This document shows, in pieces, positions 7,315-14,969 of a DNA stretch of 22,580 bases. Position 1 is the stretch's first letter, and each line of letters opens with the position of its first letter. The notes below the pieces were generated by a model. The model made no database searches, was not told the origin of the DNA, and was given only the letters and a program-made list of their open reading frames with translations. Position numbers and translations under genes: made by a program. Origin of the DNA: Victivallales bacterium (GTDB lineage Bacteria; Verrucomicrobiota; Lentisphaeria; Oligosphaerales; Oligosphaeraceae); the NCBI GenBank assembly GCA_017963875.1, contig JAGCTA010000027.1:1-22580 (forward strand). The letters run 5' to 3'.

Positions 7315-9633
7315 TTACTTGATTGAAAACACTAAGATTCGGCCAGTATAGTCAGGCACATAGAGCCGACCATCCGCGAAAGCGGGCGTGGCAAGCAACG
7401 GTGCTCCGACTTTGAAATTCGCCAACACCTTGCCGTCTGCGGGATTGAGAGCGTAGAGATAGCCGTCTCCTCCAGCGCAGATAAGCCGTCCGTCCACCAT
7501 GATCGGCGATGCCTCCATGATGATTTGCGGTCCACGGTACTGGACAGTCGAGAGGATTGAATTGAACATCGTGTCCCGCATGTCCCATTTCACTGCAAGC
7601 GTCTTCAAATCCAGACCGCAGCAACCGACCTCGCTTGTACCGCAGAAAGCCATGTCTCCCACAATCAACGGCACGGACGACACGGGCATCTTCACCAGCG
7701 GTTCCATGGCGCGTACAAGTTCACCATTCTCTGGATTGAAGACGGCGGCGCCGCGCCGTCCGTCGCAACGCAAAATGAAGCCGTCTGACAGAACTGTCAT
7801 CGTCGGCTGGAAAAGAAAACCTGTCTTCTTTTCGGCTTCCTTTGTATTCCACAATTCTTTTCCCGTCGCCGCGTCAAACGCCTGAAGATAGCCCCAATTG
7901 ACCGTCAGGAAGATTTTCTCCTTGTCGTATACAGGCCCCATTGTACTGCCGAAAACCTCGCGACTGTCCGTCACACTCCAAACGGTCTTGCCAGTCTCGC
8001 AATCGACGGCACGCAGTGACATGCCACAGCCACCATACACACGACCGCCGCCGAGGCACGGCGCGGAATGACAGTTGTCATCAATGTAAATACTGCTCAG
8101 CGCATTTTTCCAGACCTCTTTGCCATCAAGTGCATTCAGTTTGAAAATCCTGTTTCGGATATCGACACCGTAAATGAACTGCCCATCCTGAACCAGCGAG
8201 TTGCGCACGCTGAACCCCGTCGTGTACCGCCATGCGAGTTTACCTGTCTCAATATCCACTGCGCACACGCCGCCGTCCTGCGAATTGTCCTCGTCCTCGA
8301 CACCGACAATGGCGAGTCCGCCAATGATGACGGGCTTGCCGAACAGTGTCTTGCGTGGCAGGCACAGGGTATTTTCAAGATTGAAAAGCCCCCCGTCATT
8401 TGAACGGATATCGGCTGTCACTGTATTCGTGTCCTTTGCCGTGCGGATATTCATGCTGACCTTGCCATCAATGGCATCGACAGGCGTGCCAAGCGTCCAC
8501 AGCCATGACGTGCGACGTTCCATCTGCACAACCTTTCCGCCAATATTTGCCGAAACTGCATCCACCTTGCATGTTGAACCGCCAGCCGCAGCCGTGACAT
8601 TTCCCTTTGCATCTCTCAATGCCGTCAGCAACGGAGTGCCGATATTGCTTTCAACCAGTTCCGTCGTGCAACTGGCATCCTGACCAATATGGAAAATGCG
8701 GAACGCGCCAGGCATGTTTCCACCGCCGCCGCTCCTCGACTGCCCCGTGTTCCACAACGGTATGGGCAAATCGACGTTTGCCTCGTACCAATGTGTATGA
8801 CCATACGCCATGCCGATGACCTTCCAAGAACTGAGGTCAAACGCATTTTCCGCACCTTTTCCAAGGAATGACGTCAAACCGAAAAACGGCCGCCAATAAT
8901 GATTGAAGAAAAACACGGGGGCGCCCTTCGGCCACGTTTCCAACAGCGATTTTGTGAACGCAACTATTTCTTGGACGGTATAAGTCGGTTGACGGTCGCC
9001 GTTTGCCATCGGCAGGACGATGAACAGGACATCGCCCTCCTCAAAGGCATACCGCGTCGGTCCGCATTGGTCCTCGTAGAATAGATCTCCCTTGCCATGT
9101 TCGCCAACCAAATCATGGTTGCCCAGCGTGGCATACGCACGAATGCCGCCAAACGACTCCGCCTTCAACTCCTTGGCCGTCATTTTGATGCCATTGACAT
9201 AGCACAAGTCGCCTGTAGAAATCACAAAAGCGGCATCATCCACCAAGGCACGCCCACCGACTTCACGATAATAATCAAGACTGCTCCCGCCTCGTTCCTG
9301 GTCGGATATCTGAACGAAGCAGAACTCCTTTCTGCGCGGACGTGGCGCAAGGCGGAAATCAATCCCCGCCGTCTTTTCAGCGGAAACCGCCTGCCAGAAC
9401 GCATCCGTCTTCCTGTCCGCTGGCACGACGACGGACACGATTCTAGTCTTTGGGTTATGCGTCAGCGAATAGGCACCGTCGGCATCCGTCAAAACGACCT
9501 TGAAGCCATCTGTCACTCGGATACCCGCCAAGGGCTTTCCTGCATCGTCCGTCACACGGCCTGAATAATCCGCAAGAACCAGAGTCGCAATCAGAAGCGT
9601 GACAGCAAACACCACACGAAACAAACTCCTCAT
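7315..9633 (-). CDS. Exported calcineurin-like phosphoesterase fused to a PQQ-type beta-propeller
   Basis: 772 residues from ATG at 9633, chosen because AAAAGGAG lies seven bases upstream and the protein then opens with a clear signal peptide (MRSLFRVVFAVTLLIATLVLA). The frame extends further upstream to 9678 but with no such signals. Residues ~22-95 form a small carboxypeptidase-regulatory/MetallophosN-like beta domain (YSGRVTDDAGKPLAGIRV). Residues ~103-285 are a metallophosphatase: D111, GD141-142, GNHD 171-174, H245 and GHTH 278-281. The usual first D-x-H is D-Q-E here (111-113). From about 420 to the end, repeats such as 'DIETGKLAWRYTTG', 'DCETGKTVWSVTD', 'DAATGKELWNTKE' and 'NPADGKVLANFKVG' are PQQ_2-type propeller blades. 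Probably periplasmic or surface exposed, cleaving a phosphate ester or diester. The propeller may be structural or binding. Confidence 0.85.
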   Translation of the reverse strand: MRSLFRVVFAVTLLIATLVLADYSGRVTDDAGKPLAGIRVTDGFKVVLTDADGAYSLTHNPKTRIVSVVVPADRKTDAFWQAVSAEKTAGIDFRLAPRPRRKEFCFVQISDQERGGSSLDYYREVGGRALVDDAAFVISTGDLCYVNGIKMTAKELKAESFGGIRAYATLGNHDLVGEHGKGDLFYEDQCGPTRYAFEEGDVLFIVLPMANGDRQPTYTVQEIVAFTKSLLETWPKGAPVFFFNHYWRPFFGLTSFLGKGAENAFDLSSWKVIGMAYGHTHWYEANVDLPIPLWNTGQSRSGGGGNMPGAFRIFHIGQDASCTTELVESNIGTPLLTALRDAKGNVTAAAGGSTCKVDAVSANIGGKVVQMERRTSWLWTLGTPVDAIDGKVSMNIRTAKDTNTVTADIRSNDGGLFNLENTLCLPRKTLFGKPVIIGGLAIVGVEDEDNSQDGGVCAVDIETGKLAWRYTTGFSVRNSLVQDGQFIYGVDIRNRIFKLNALDGKEVWKNALSSIYIDDNCHSAPCLGGGRVYGGCGMSLRAVDCETGKTVWSVTDSREVFGSTMGPVYDKEKIFLTVNWGYLQAFDAATGKELWNTKEAEKKTGFLFQPTMTVLSDGFILRCDGRRGAAVFNPENGELVRAMEPLVKMPVSSVPLIVGDMAFCGTSEVGCCGLDLKTLAVKWDMRDTMFNSILSTVQYRGPQIIMEASPIMVDGRLICAGGDGYLYALNPADGKVLANFKVGAPLLATPAFADGRLYVPDYTGRILVFSIK

Positions 9634-9699
9634 GGACGTTCTCCTTTTGTTTTTGGGTACGCTCAAATGTTTTTGCACCTACCGACGGTGGTTCAAGCA

Positions 9700-10389
9700 T
9701 CAAAACAGCGCATTCACATCCATGACCGCTTCAGGGAAATAGAATGAACGCTGAAAGGATTCAGCGTAATCGACGCCGATTTTGCTTCCTTCGTAGGCAT
9801 CATGCTTGCGGACATCTTCGCTGTCGTCTTCAGTCTCATCATAGAAATGGAAGGAAAACGCCTTGTGCGCGGCCAGTTTCGTCTCCTCGAACTCACTGAC
9901 ATCGACGAGATGCGTAATCTGCCCGACGCCGTCTTTGCCGCAGAAATGATAATACTTTGCTGGCGTCCAAGGTTTTCCAAGGTCACCAGAGCAGAACCAC
10001 CGTGCCTGATTCCAGGCGTCGCGCGAAATCGTCGCCATCGTCGTGTGCTGGAAATACTCCGCCCACCAATGCGCGAACACGATGTCTGGCTGATACTTTC
10101 GGATGGCGCGAATGCACTCGCGGTACAGTTCGCGCGTCTGAAAATCCTCGAAGTCTGGCAGCCAGAGACATTCAAGCGAGCAGCCGAGGATACCATACGC
10201 TTTTTCCGTATTGATACGATATTGCTTGATGGCCGCCTCGCTACCGCCTGGTTCGGCATAGTCCTCGTCGCCGTTGCCGAAGGCAAAGACATCCACCTTG
10301 TTGCCTTCTTTAATCAATTTGCAGATAGTGCCGCCCATGCAGGTCACTGCATCGTCGGGATGCGCTGATAGAATCAGAATTTTCTTCAT
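9700..10389 (-). CDS. PIG-L/LmbE family deacetylase
   Basis: 229 residues, typical for the family. The zinc signature is present: 'SAHPDDAVTCMGG' at 8-20 (H10, D12, D13 for metal binding and catalysis), and H107 plus H115 in 'DIVFAHWWAEYFQHTTMA', the region that supplies the third ligand in LmbE proteins. Family members remove N-acetyl groups from GlcNAc-type sugars or conjugates, including GlcNAc-PI, mycothiol and bacillithiol precursors. The glycan setting here favours an amino-sugar substrate, but that is inference. It has no signal peptide, so it acts in the cytoplasm. ATG at 10389 has GGAG ten bases upstream, inside the end of the preceding gene. The gap from the SGNH hydrolase stop is 4 bases, so the two are very likely co-translated. 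Confidence 0.88.
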   Translation of the reverse strand: MKKILILSAHPDDAVTCMGGTICKLIKEGNKVDVFAFGNGDEDYAEPGGSEAAIKQYRINTEKAYGILGCSLECLWLPDFEDFQTRELYRECIRAIRKYQPDIVFAHWWAEYFQHTTMATISRDAWNQARWFCSGDLGKPWTPAKYYHFCGKDGVGQITHLVDVSEFEETKLAAHKAFSFHFYDETEDDSEDVRKHDAYEGSKIGVDYAESFQRSFYFPEAVMDVNALF

Positions 10390-10393
10390 GATG

Positions 10394-11155
10394 TCATTTC
10401 TCCATATTGTTCAATCGTTCATTCTGTTCAAGCAAATCCATGCAGTCACGAGCAAAAACGCCGCCGCGAATCCATGGCAGGTTTTCATCGGGCAAAGTCA
10501 AATCCAGCGCACGCACGAGATCCAATCCAATGACGGCATTGCCCTCTGGGTTCAGATGGAGCGAATCACGCATCAGCAGACGGAAGGCCTTGATATCGTA
10601 CTTGCGCAACCGTTCCCATCGTACGTAGTTGTCAATAAGATATGGCCCTGCGACATCACGTATGATTTGAGTGTAAATCGCATAATTGTCCGCCCAGACT
10701 GGATGTTGTTCATGGAACGGTTCCAAATCGCAGGCATAATATGTCTGGAACAGCAGGTCGCCGCCCAAATCATTCATCCGTTTTCGGAGTTCTATGAAGT
10801 TCGCACGCGTCTGTTCAGGCGAAATGTGGCGATTTGGATTCGCGTCATTGACTCCAGCCATCATGATCATCAGGTCTGGCTTGAATGGAACAACTTCACT
10901 ATCAAAACGTTCCAGCAATTCCGCTGTCGTGTTGTTGCTGGTGCCCGCATTGAGGCAAAGCGCGGGATTTCGGACTGAACTGCGGTCATCCGTCCAGACG
11001 CGATATTTGTGCATCAGGCCGATTTCAACATAATCAAACCAATGCGCCCCGACCATGAAATGTTCCGAACTGGAACTGCCATACGCAATCACGCGAACCT
11101 TCTGCTTATTGGCAATCCGATGGAAAATCCTCAGGTTTTCAGAAAGAAAAGTCAT
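10394..11155 (-). CDS. SGNH/GDSL-type hydrolase (putative carbohydrate esterase)
   Basis: 253 residues, with no signal peptide. The SGNH blocks can be followed in order: block I 'AYGSSSS' (24-30), nucleophile most likely S28 in place of the usual GDS; block II 'NAGTSNN' (G71); block III 'GVNDAN' (N103); block V 'DSLHLNPEG' (D197, H200). Spacing and order match the family. The GDS-to-GSS change removes the conserved aspartate next to the serine, which some members tolerate. Known relatives deacetylate sugars or hydrolyse lipids; neighbouring deacetylases favour a sugar acetyl-esterase. Its ATG overlaps the stop of the upstream isomerase-like gene by four bases (ATGA, 11152-11155), so translational coupling is likely. 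Confidence 0.85.
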   Translation of the reverse strand: MTFLSENLRIFHRIANKQKVRVIAYGSSSSEHFMVGAHWFDYVEIGLMHKYRVWTDDRSSVRNPALCLNAGTSNNTTAELLERFDSEVVPFKPDLMIMMAGVNDANPNRHISPEQTRANFIELRKRMNDLGGDLLFQTYYACDLEPFHEQHPVWADNYAIYTQIIRDVAGPYLIDNYVRWERLRKYDIKAFRLLMRDSLHLNPEGNAVIGLDLVRALDLTLPDENLPWIRGGVFARDCMDLLEQNERLNNMEK

Positions 11156-12633
11156 AGTTCAAGTACCTCTATACGCATCCTTTCAGCGGTTTTCCTCAAT
11201 TCCTCGACGCAATTTCCATGGACGACGATGGCGTGGTGCGCGACACCAGCCGCAATCAGTTCCTTCAAAAAATCTCGCACAGGCTTTTCGAGCCGCACCA
11301 TGGCATGGAGTTCATTGCACGGCAATGCAGGGAACTCGAATGACTCGCCATGGGAAATCAACATGCGGTAAGTCTCGCCGCAGTTCAGGACATGCCCAAA
11401 CGTGACTTCGCCTGGCTTCATGATAAGTTCGTAGTTGAGACCGCCGCCCGTAAAGCCCCATTCCTCTGGGGAGCCCGTCAATGTTATCGCAGAATCATCC
11501 TTTGCCAGGGCAGGCACGCCAATGCCGTGCCCCAAAAGGAACAGCGCGTTGTTCTTCAAGTCGAACTGCCCCCATTCCGCCTGAAGCGGCATGTTTCCCG
11601 TGAACTGCTTCATCAGGTCCATCATGACTAGACCGCCGACATCGCCCTCGCAGACCACGGGGAAGCCGTCCTGCTCCATCAGCAGCGATGCCCCCATGCG
11701 TGCAGGAGCCCCCGTCATCTTCTCAAGGTAATGCTGCCCAAGGAAGCACAGACCGTCCAGATTGAACTTTTTGTACAGAGCACGCATCGCCAGCCCCAAC
11801 TTCACGGACTTTGCCGCGTCCTCATGCGTCACATTGCGAGTTTTGAACCGTGCCAGCAATTTCACAGTCTCCGCCTCGACCTCCTCGTTGTCAACTTCCT
11901 TCCAGAGATCGATAAGATGTTCTGCCTGAATGGTCATGACCTCTGGACCAAGGAACCCCTTGACCTTCGCACGGTCGAATTCCAAATCATACATGCCTCG
12001 GAACACATGGCCGACAATACCGTATGTGCTGCGTGACAAACGCGTTGCCGCCTGACGAGCCGCCACCAGTCGCGCAATCTCGCGATAGGCTTCCGCGTCT
12101 GCGATTTCCCCAACGACAACTTGATAGGCGCGTTTCATTTTATGGAAACTTCCAGACAATTGCGTTATTGCGATAAGCGCGGAATTGCGCATCGTCGCCA
12201 CATAATTGTCCTTTGGATTCACATCATTGCCCGTCTGAGTATTGAACAGGATGACTTCGGGGCAGGACGTACAGCGGTTGATTGCGTGCAAGGTAATGAA
12301 ATCGGGCAGATATGTCCCTGCAATGACAACCAATGCGTCCACCTGGGCATCACGGAATGCCTGCCCAGCCTCTTCCGCACGGTCCAGCGTGTCAACCATG
12401 CCTGGATACACAATATCGCAGTCTGGCAACGCCGCGCGAAGATGTTCAGCCGCCCCCTTTAGGTCGCTATCCACCATCCCTTCCAGTTCAGGATACATCC
12501 GCCAATACTCAAAATAGCCCAGACCAAGCAACCCAATTTTCGGGCGTTCCGCTGGCAACGGCTTTGTCAGGACATCGCCGAAAACGCCAGCGTTCTCGGC
12601 ATCAAAACTCGTAATCTGTTTTTTGTCAGCCAT
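11152..12633 (-). CDS. L-arabinose/L-fucose isomerase family protein
   Basis: 493 residues, close to the ~500 of bacterial L-arabinose isomerases. The N-terminal Rossmann-like part includes 'PKIGLLGLGYFEYW' (31-44) and 'DALVVIAGTYLPDF' (99-112). The C-terminal half has 'FPVVCEGDVGGLVMMDLM' (324-341), whose E329 matches a metal-binding glutamate of the family, then 'LFLLGHGIG' with H369. Late histidines in 'AGVAHHAIVVHGN' fit the last ligand region. Family members interconvert aldoses and ketoses with Mn2+. The exact sugar cannot be told, and this branch is distant from AraA and FucI. No kinase or aldolase is next to it. The start at ATG 12633 has GAGGG upstream overlapping the end of the previous gene (4-base gap). 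It acts in the cytoplasm. Confidence 0.82.
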   Translation of the reverse strand: MADKKQITSFDAENAGVFGDVLTKPLPAERPKIGLLGLGYFEYWRMYPELEGMVDSDLKGAAEHLRAALPDCDIVYPGMVDTLDRAEEAGQAFRDAQVDALVVIAGTYLPDFITLHAINRCTSCPEVILFNTQTGNDVNPKDNYVATMRNSALIAITQLSGSFHKMKRAYQVVVGEIADAEAYREIARLVAARQAATRLSRSTYGIVGHVFRGMYDLEFDRAKVKGFLGPEVMTIQAEHLIDLWKEVDNEEVEAETVKLLARFKTRNVTHEDAAKSVKLGLAMRALYKKFNLDGLCFLGQHYLEKMTGAPARMGASLLMEQDGFPVVCEGDVGGLVMMDLMKQFTGNMPLQAEWGQFDLKNNALFLLGHGIGVPALAKDDSAITLTGSPEEWGFTGGGLNYELIMKPGEVTFGHVLNCGETYRMLISHGESFEFPALPCNELHAMVRLEKPVRDFLKELIAAGVAHHAIVVHGNCVEELRKTAERMRIEVLEL

Positions 12634-12637
12634 TTTG

Positions 12638-13531
12638 TCAGCCCTCTATTTTATAATGTTTGGCGATATTCTCCAATGTCTCGAATGAAATCTCACGTCC
12701 CTGCCGTGCGGCTTCTTCACGTGCATACGCATAGAATTCCGTCAGGAAACGGATACCTTCGCCCTGATGGACGGGGTCCACATGGCAGACGGTCACAAAC
12801 GGAACATCGGCAGCCAGGCACTGCTGAAAGTCGTGTTTTGCGAGTTTCATGACCAAGTCGTACTTCTCAGGAGTCAGGAACCATGTATAGTCGCAAGTCA
12901 GGGAGAATGACAGCCCATACCCCTTCCGATTCAATGCCATCCAGCGCTCACGAGTGATATCGCGCGGCGGCACATCGAGTTTGTCAAGAATATAGTCCCA
13001 GCCTGTCTCCTGAAGACAACAAGAACTATCGAACGTGTAGCCTTCTTCCTTGATTGCCTGGAACATTCCAGGGCTTTCCTGAAGTGCAGGAGCGCGGAAG
13101 CCGTTCACGGGGAATCCAAATGCGTCCTCAAGGATTTTCCGCCCCTGGCGCAAGCGTGCACGGCAGTTTTCAACGGAGTGGTCCTTCGCGAGGAAATCCG
13201 CGTTTTCTGCAGCCCAGCGCTTGTTTTCCGCCTCGTGCGGAAGGTCGAGCACCATCATCGGCGGCACGCCAAGTTCAAAGCGGTTGTGCCTCAAGCCATG
13301 CTGGCCAAAGCAGAAGCCCTTGGCATGGGCGTCTTTGATTATGTCCAGATAACGGCTGTCAAGCGTCATGAACGGCTTGTCAGTCACTTCATCAATCGGC
13401 ACGACAAAAAACGTCGCGTGGACGGCCTGCTCCTGAAAGAAGGAAACTAAATGCGCAAAATTATCTGCCGTTGACCAGCCATCCAGCGCAACATCATCCA
13501 CGCTCATTCCAAAATAGAATTTCTTGTCCAT
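12638..13531 (-). CDS. NodB-type polysaccharide deacetylase-like protein
   Basis: 297 residues from ATG at 13531, chosen because AGGAG lies nine bases upstream; the frame runs 25 codons further with no ribosome site. NodB-homology features: metal-binding DD pair in 'MSVDDVAL' (D12, D13), the H-x3-H zinc motif in 'GQHGLRH' (H78, H82), 'GFRAPALQ' (R146, P148), and a late catalytic histidine in 'VCHVDPVHQ' (H250). Carbohydrate esterase family 4 enzymes remove N- or O-acetyl groups from glycans. There is no signal peptide, so it should work inside the cell, unlike cell-wall deacetylases. It is the first gene of the six-gene operon, about 118 bases downstream of the predicted transcription start. 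Confidence 0.82.
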   Translation of the reverse strand: MDKKFYFGMSVDDVALDGWSTADNFAHLVSFFQEQAVHATFFVVPIDEVTDKPFMTLDSRYLDIIKDAHAKGFCFGQHGLRHNRFELGVPPMMVLDLPHEAENKRWAAENADFLAKDHSVENCRARLRQGRKILEDAFGFPVNGFRAPALQESPGMFQAIKEEGYTFDSSCCLQETGWDYILDKLDVPPRDITRERWMALNRKGYGLSFSLTCDYTWFLTPEKYDLVMKLAKHDFQQCLAADVPFVTVCHVDPVHQGEGIRFLTEFYAYAREEAARQGREISFETLENIAKHYKIEG

Positions 13532-13621
13532 AGAATTCAACTCCTGTTTTTTACATGAACCCGTGAAATACCACCTGACAGTCGATTTCGCCTCGTCTTT
13601 CGGCACTTCATGGATTCAGGA

Positions 13622-13640
13622 TTTAATATTGATTATTAAA
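13622..13640. promoter_or_regulatory. Palindrome just downstream of the operon start, candidate operator
   Basis: TTTAATATTGATTATTAAA is a perfect 7-bp inverted repeat with a 5-base centre. It sits at about +10 to +28 relative to the predicted minus-strand start near 13649, a position where a bound repressor would block transcription. A second imperfect palindrome, TTGTTAATCAA (13706-13716), lies between the two divergent promoters. The sequence is AT-rich, so chance palindromes are possible. No regulator gene lies in the window. Confidence 0.35.
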
Positions 13641-13655
13641 AAAAGCATGATGGTT

Positions 13656-13683
13656 ATTATACTTCTTTTCCACAATTTTCCAA
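13656..13683 (-). promoter_or_regulatory. Predicted sigma70-type promoter of the minus-strand operon
   Basis: Reading the minus strand, TTGGAA (13683-13678) and a perfect TATAAT (13661-13656) are separated by 16 bases. Transcription would start near 13649 and give a leader of about 118 bases before the deacetylase ATG at 13531. This is the best promoter match in the divergent region and is correctly placed. Confidence 0.6.
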
Positions 13684-13745
13684 ATCCGTTTCTTGATTCC
13701 ATGACTTGTTAATCAAATAAATCATTATACATTATTAGTAGAGAT

Positions 13746-13751
13746 TATAAT
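13746..13751 (+). promoter_or_regulatory. Possible -10 box of the plus-strand dehydrogenase/GRE operon
   Basis: A perfect TATAAT occurs 60 bases before the dehydrogenase ATG at 13812. No good -35 hexamer lies at the standard distance (CATTAT at 13723-13728 is poor), so the promoter may need an activator or another sigma factor. The leader would be about 54 bases. Confidence 0.35.
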
Positions 13752-13811
13752 GGAGTAGAAGACAAAGACGACACTGAATTATCATTTTTTTATATCCAAG
13801 AGGAAAATTCC

Positions 13812-14918
13812 ATGTCAATGAAAAAATGCGCAGTATTCAAGGGCAAGGGGCAGTCATTCGATATCAGGGAGTTCGAGGTAACCCCGCCTGCGGCTGGTCA
13901 AGTCGGGCTTGATCTAATCGCGAGCGGCATTTGCGGCACGGATGTCCATATCCATCAAGGCTACCTCGCCATGCCTGACTTTCCGCTGATCATCGGTCAT
14001 GAGTTCACTGGACGCATCAACGCCCTCGGCGAAGGAGCAATCACCGACGCACTCGGCCAACCGCTGAAAATCGGTGCCGACGCCATCGCCTGTGTCGCCA
14101 TCCCCTGCGGTAAATGCTTCAATTGCAAACGTGGAGAGACCGCCAGTTGCCTTTCCTTCGGCGTCACATACGTCAAGAATGTTGAAGAACCACCGCATTT
14201 CCATGGCGGCTATGCGGAATACTTGTTTTCTCCTGCAGAAAACCTCGCAGTCATTCCAGACGGCGTCGATCCAGTCGCGGCGGCCTCCTTCCCATGCGGC
14301 GGTCCGACGATCATCCGCGCCTGCACCTACGGCGGCGGCCTTGAGCGTGGCGAACTCGTCGTCATCCAAGGCAATGGTCCGCTTGGCATTTTCGCCCTCG
14401 CCTGGGCGAAAGCCGCAGGCTGCCGTACCGCAGTCATCGGCTCCACGAGCAATGCACGCCGCCTCGAATTGACCATGGAACTCAAGCCAGACCTCTTCTT
14501 CGATTTCAGAAAAGTCTCTGCAGAGGAAATCGGCGCAAAACTTTGCGAATTTGCGGCAAAACTGGACCGTGGCGACGGTGCGGACGTCGTCATTGAGACC
14601 AGCGGCTCCCATGACGCCGTGCCATTGGGACTTACCTTGCTTCGAACCCGTGGGCGCTACTTCGTCCCAGGCCAATATTCTGCACGGGGCCCGATTTCCA
14701 TCAATCCCGAAATGATTACCTTCAAGGCACTTCAGATTATCGGCAGCGGACAGTACACGATGGCCGACCTGGGCACATATCTAAAATTCCTCAAGGACAA
14801 TCCTGACATCCAGACGTTCTTCCGCAAAAGCATCTCTGAATACCGTATCGAAGACGCGGACAAGGCGTTCGAGGACGCCATCGCGGGCCGTGCCGTCAAG
14901 GCGATGTTCACCGCATAG
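13812..14918 (+). CDS. Zinc-dependent medium-chain alcohol/polyol dehydrogenase
   Basis: 368 residues. Catalytic zinc ligands are visible: C41 in 'GICGTD', H63-E64 in 'IIGHEF', and C162 in 'FPCGG'. The structural zinc lobe is complete (C99, C102, C105, C113 in 'CGKCFNCKRGETASC'). The nucleotide-binding glycine motif is GNGPLG (187-192). After the second Rossmann strand the sequence is 'VIGSTSNARR', with Ser/Thr and Arg where NAD-specific enzymes usually have Asp, which hints at NADP(H). It resembles threonine, sorbitol or L-iditol dehydrogenases, which oxidise a secondary alcohol; the true substrate is unknown. AGAGGA lies eight bases before ATG 13812. It is followed after 51 bases by the glycyl radical enzyme and is probably co-transcribed with it. 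Confidence 0.88.
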   Translation: MSMKKCAVFKGKGQSFDIREFEVTPPAAGQVGLDLIASGICGTDVHIHQGYLAMPDFPLIIGHEFTGRINALGEGAITDALGQPLKIGADAIACVAIPCGKCFNCKRGETASCLSFGVTYVKNVEEPPHFHGGYAEYLFSPAENLAVIPDGVDPVAAASFPCGGPTIIRACTYGGGLERGELVVIQGNGPLGIFALAWAKAAGCRTAVIGSTSNARRLELTMELKPDLFFDFRKVSAEEIGAKLCEFAAKLDRGDGADVVIETSGSHDAVPLGLTLLRTRGRYFVPGQYSARGPISINPEMITFKALQIIGSGQYTMADLGTYLKFLKDNPDIQTFFRKSISEYRIEDADKAFEDAIAGRAVKAMFTA

Positions 14919-14969
14919 TTCGATTGTCCTATCAGTGGCAAAATCACAGTGACTTAGCGAGGAAAAAGC

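Noticed and set aside
9634..9699. Terminator or separate promoter in the 66-base gap inside the minus-strand operon
   Set aside because: I see no stable hairpin with a T-run and no convincing -35/-10 pair there; a ribosome site explains its purine-rich part.
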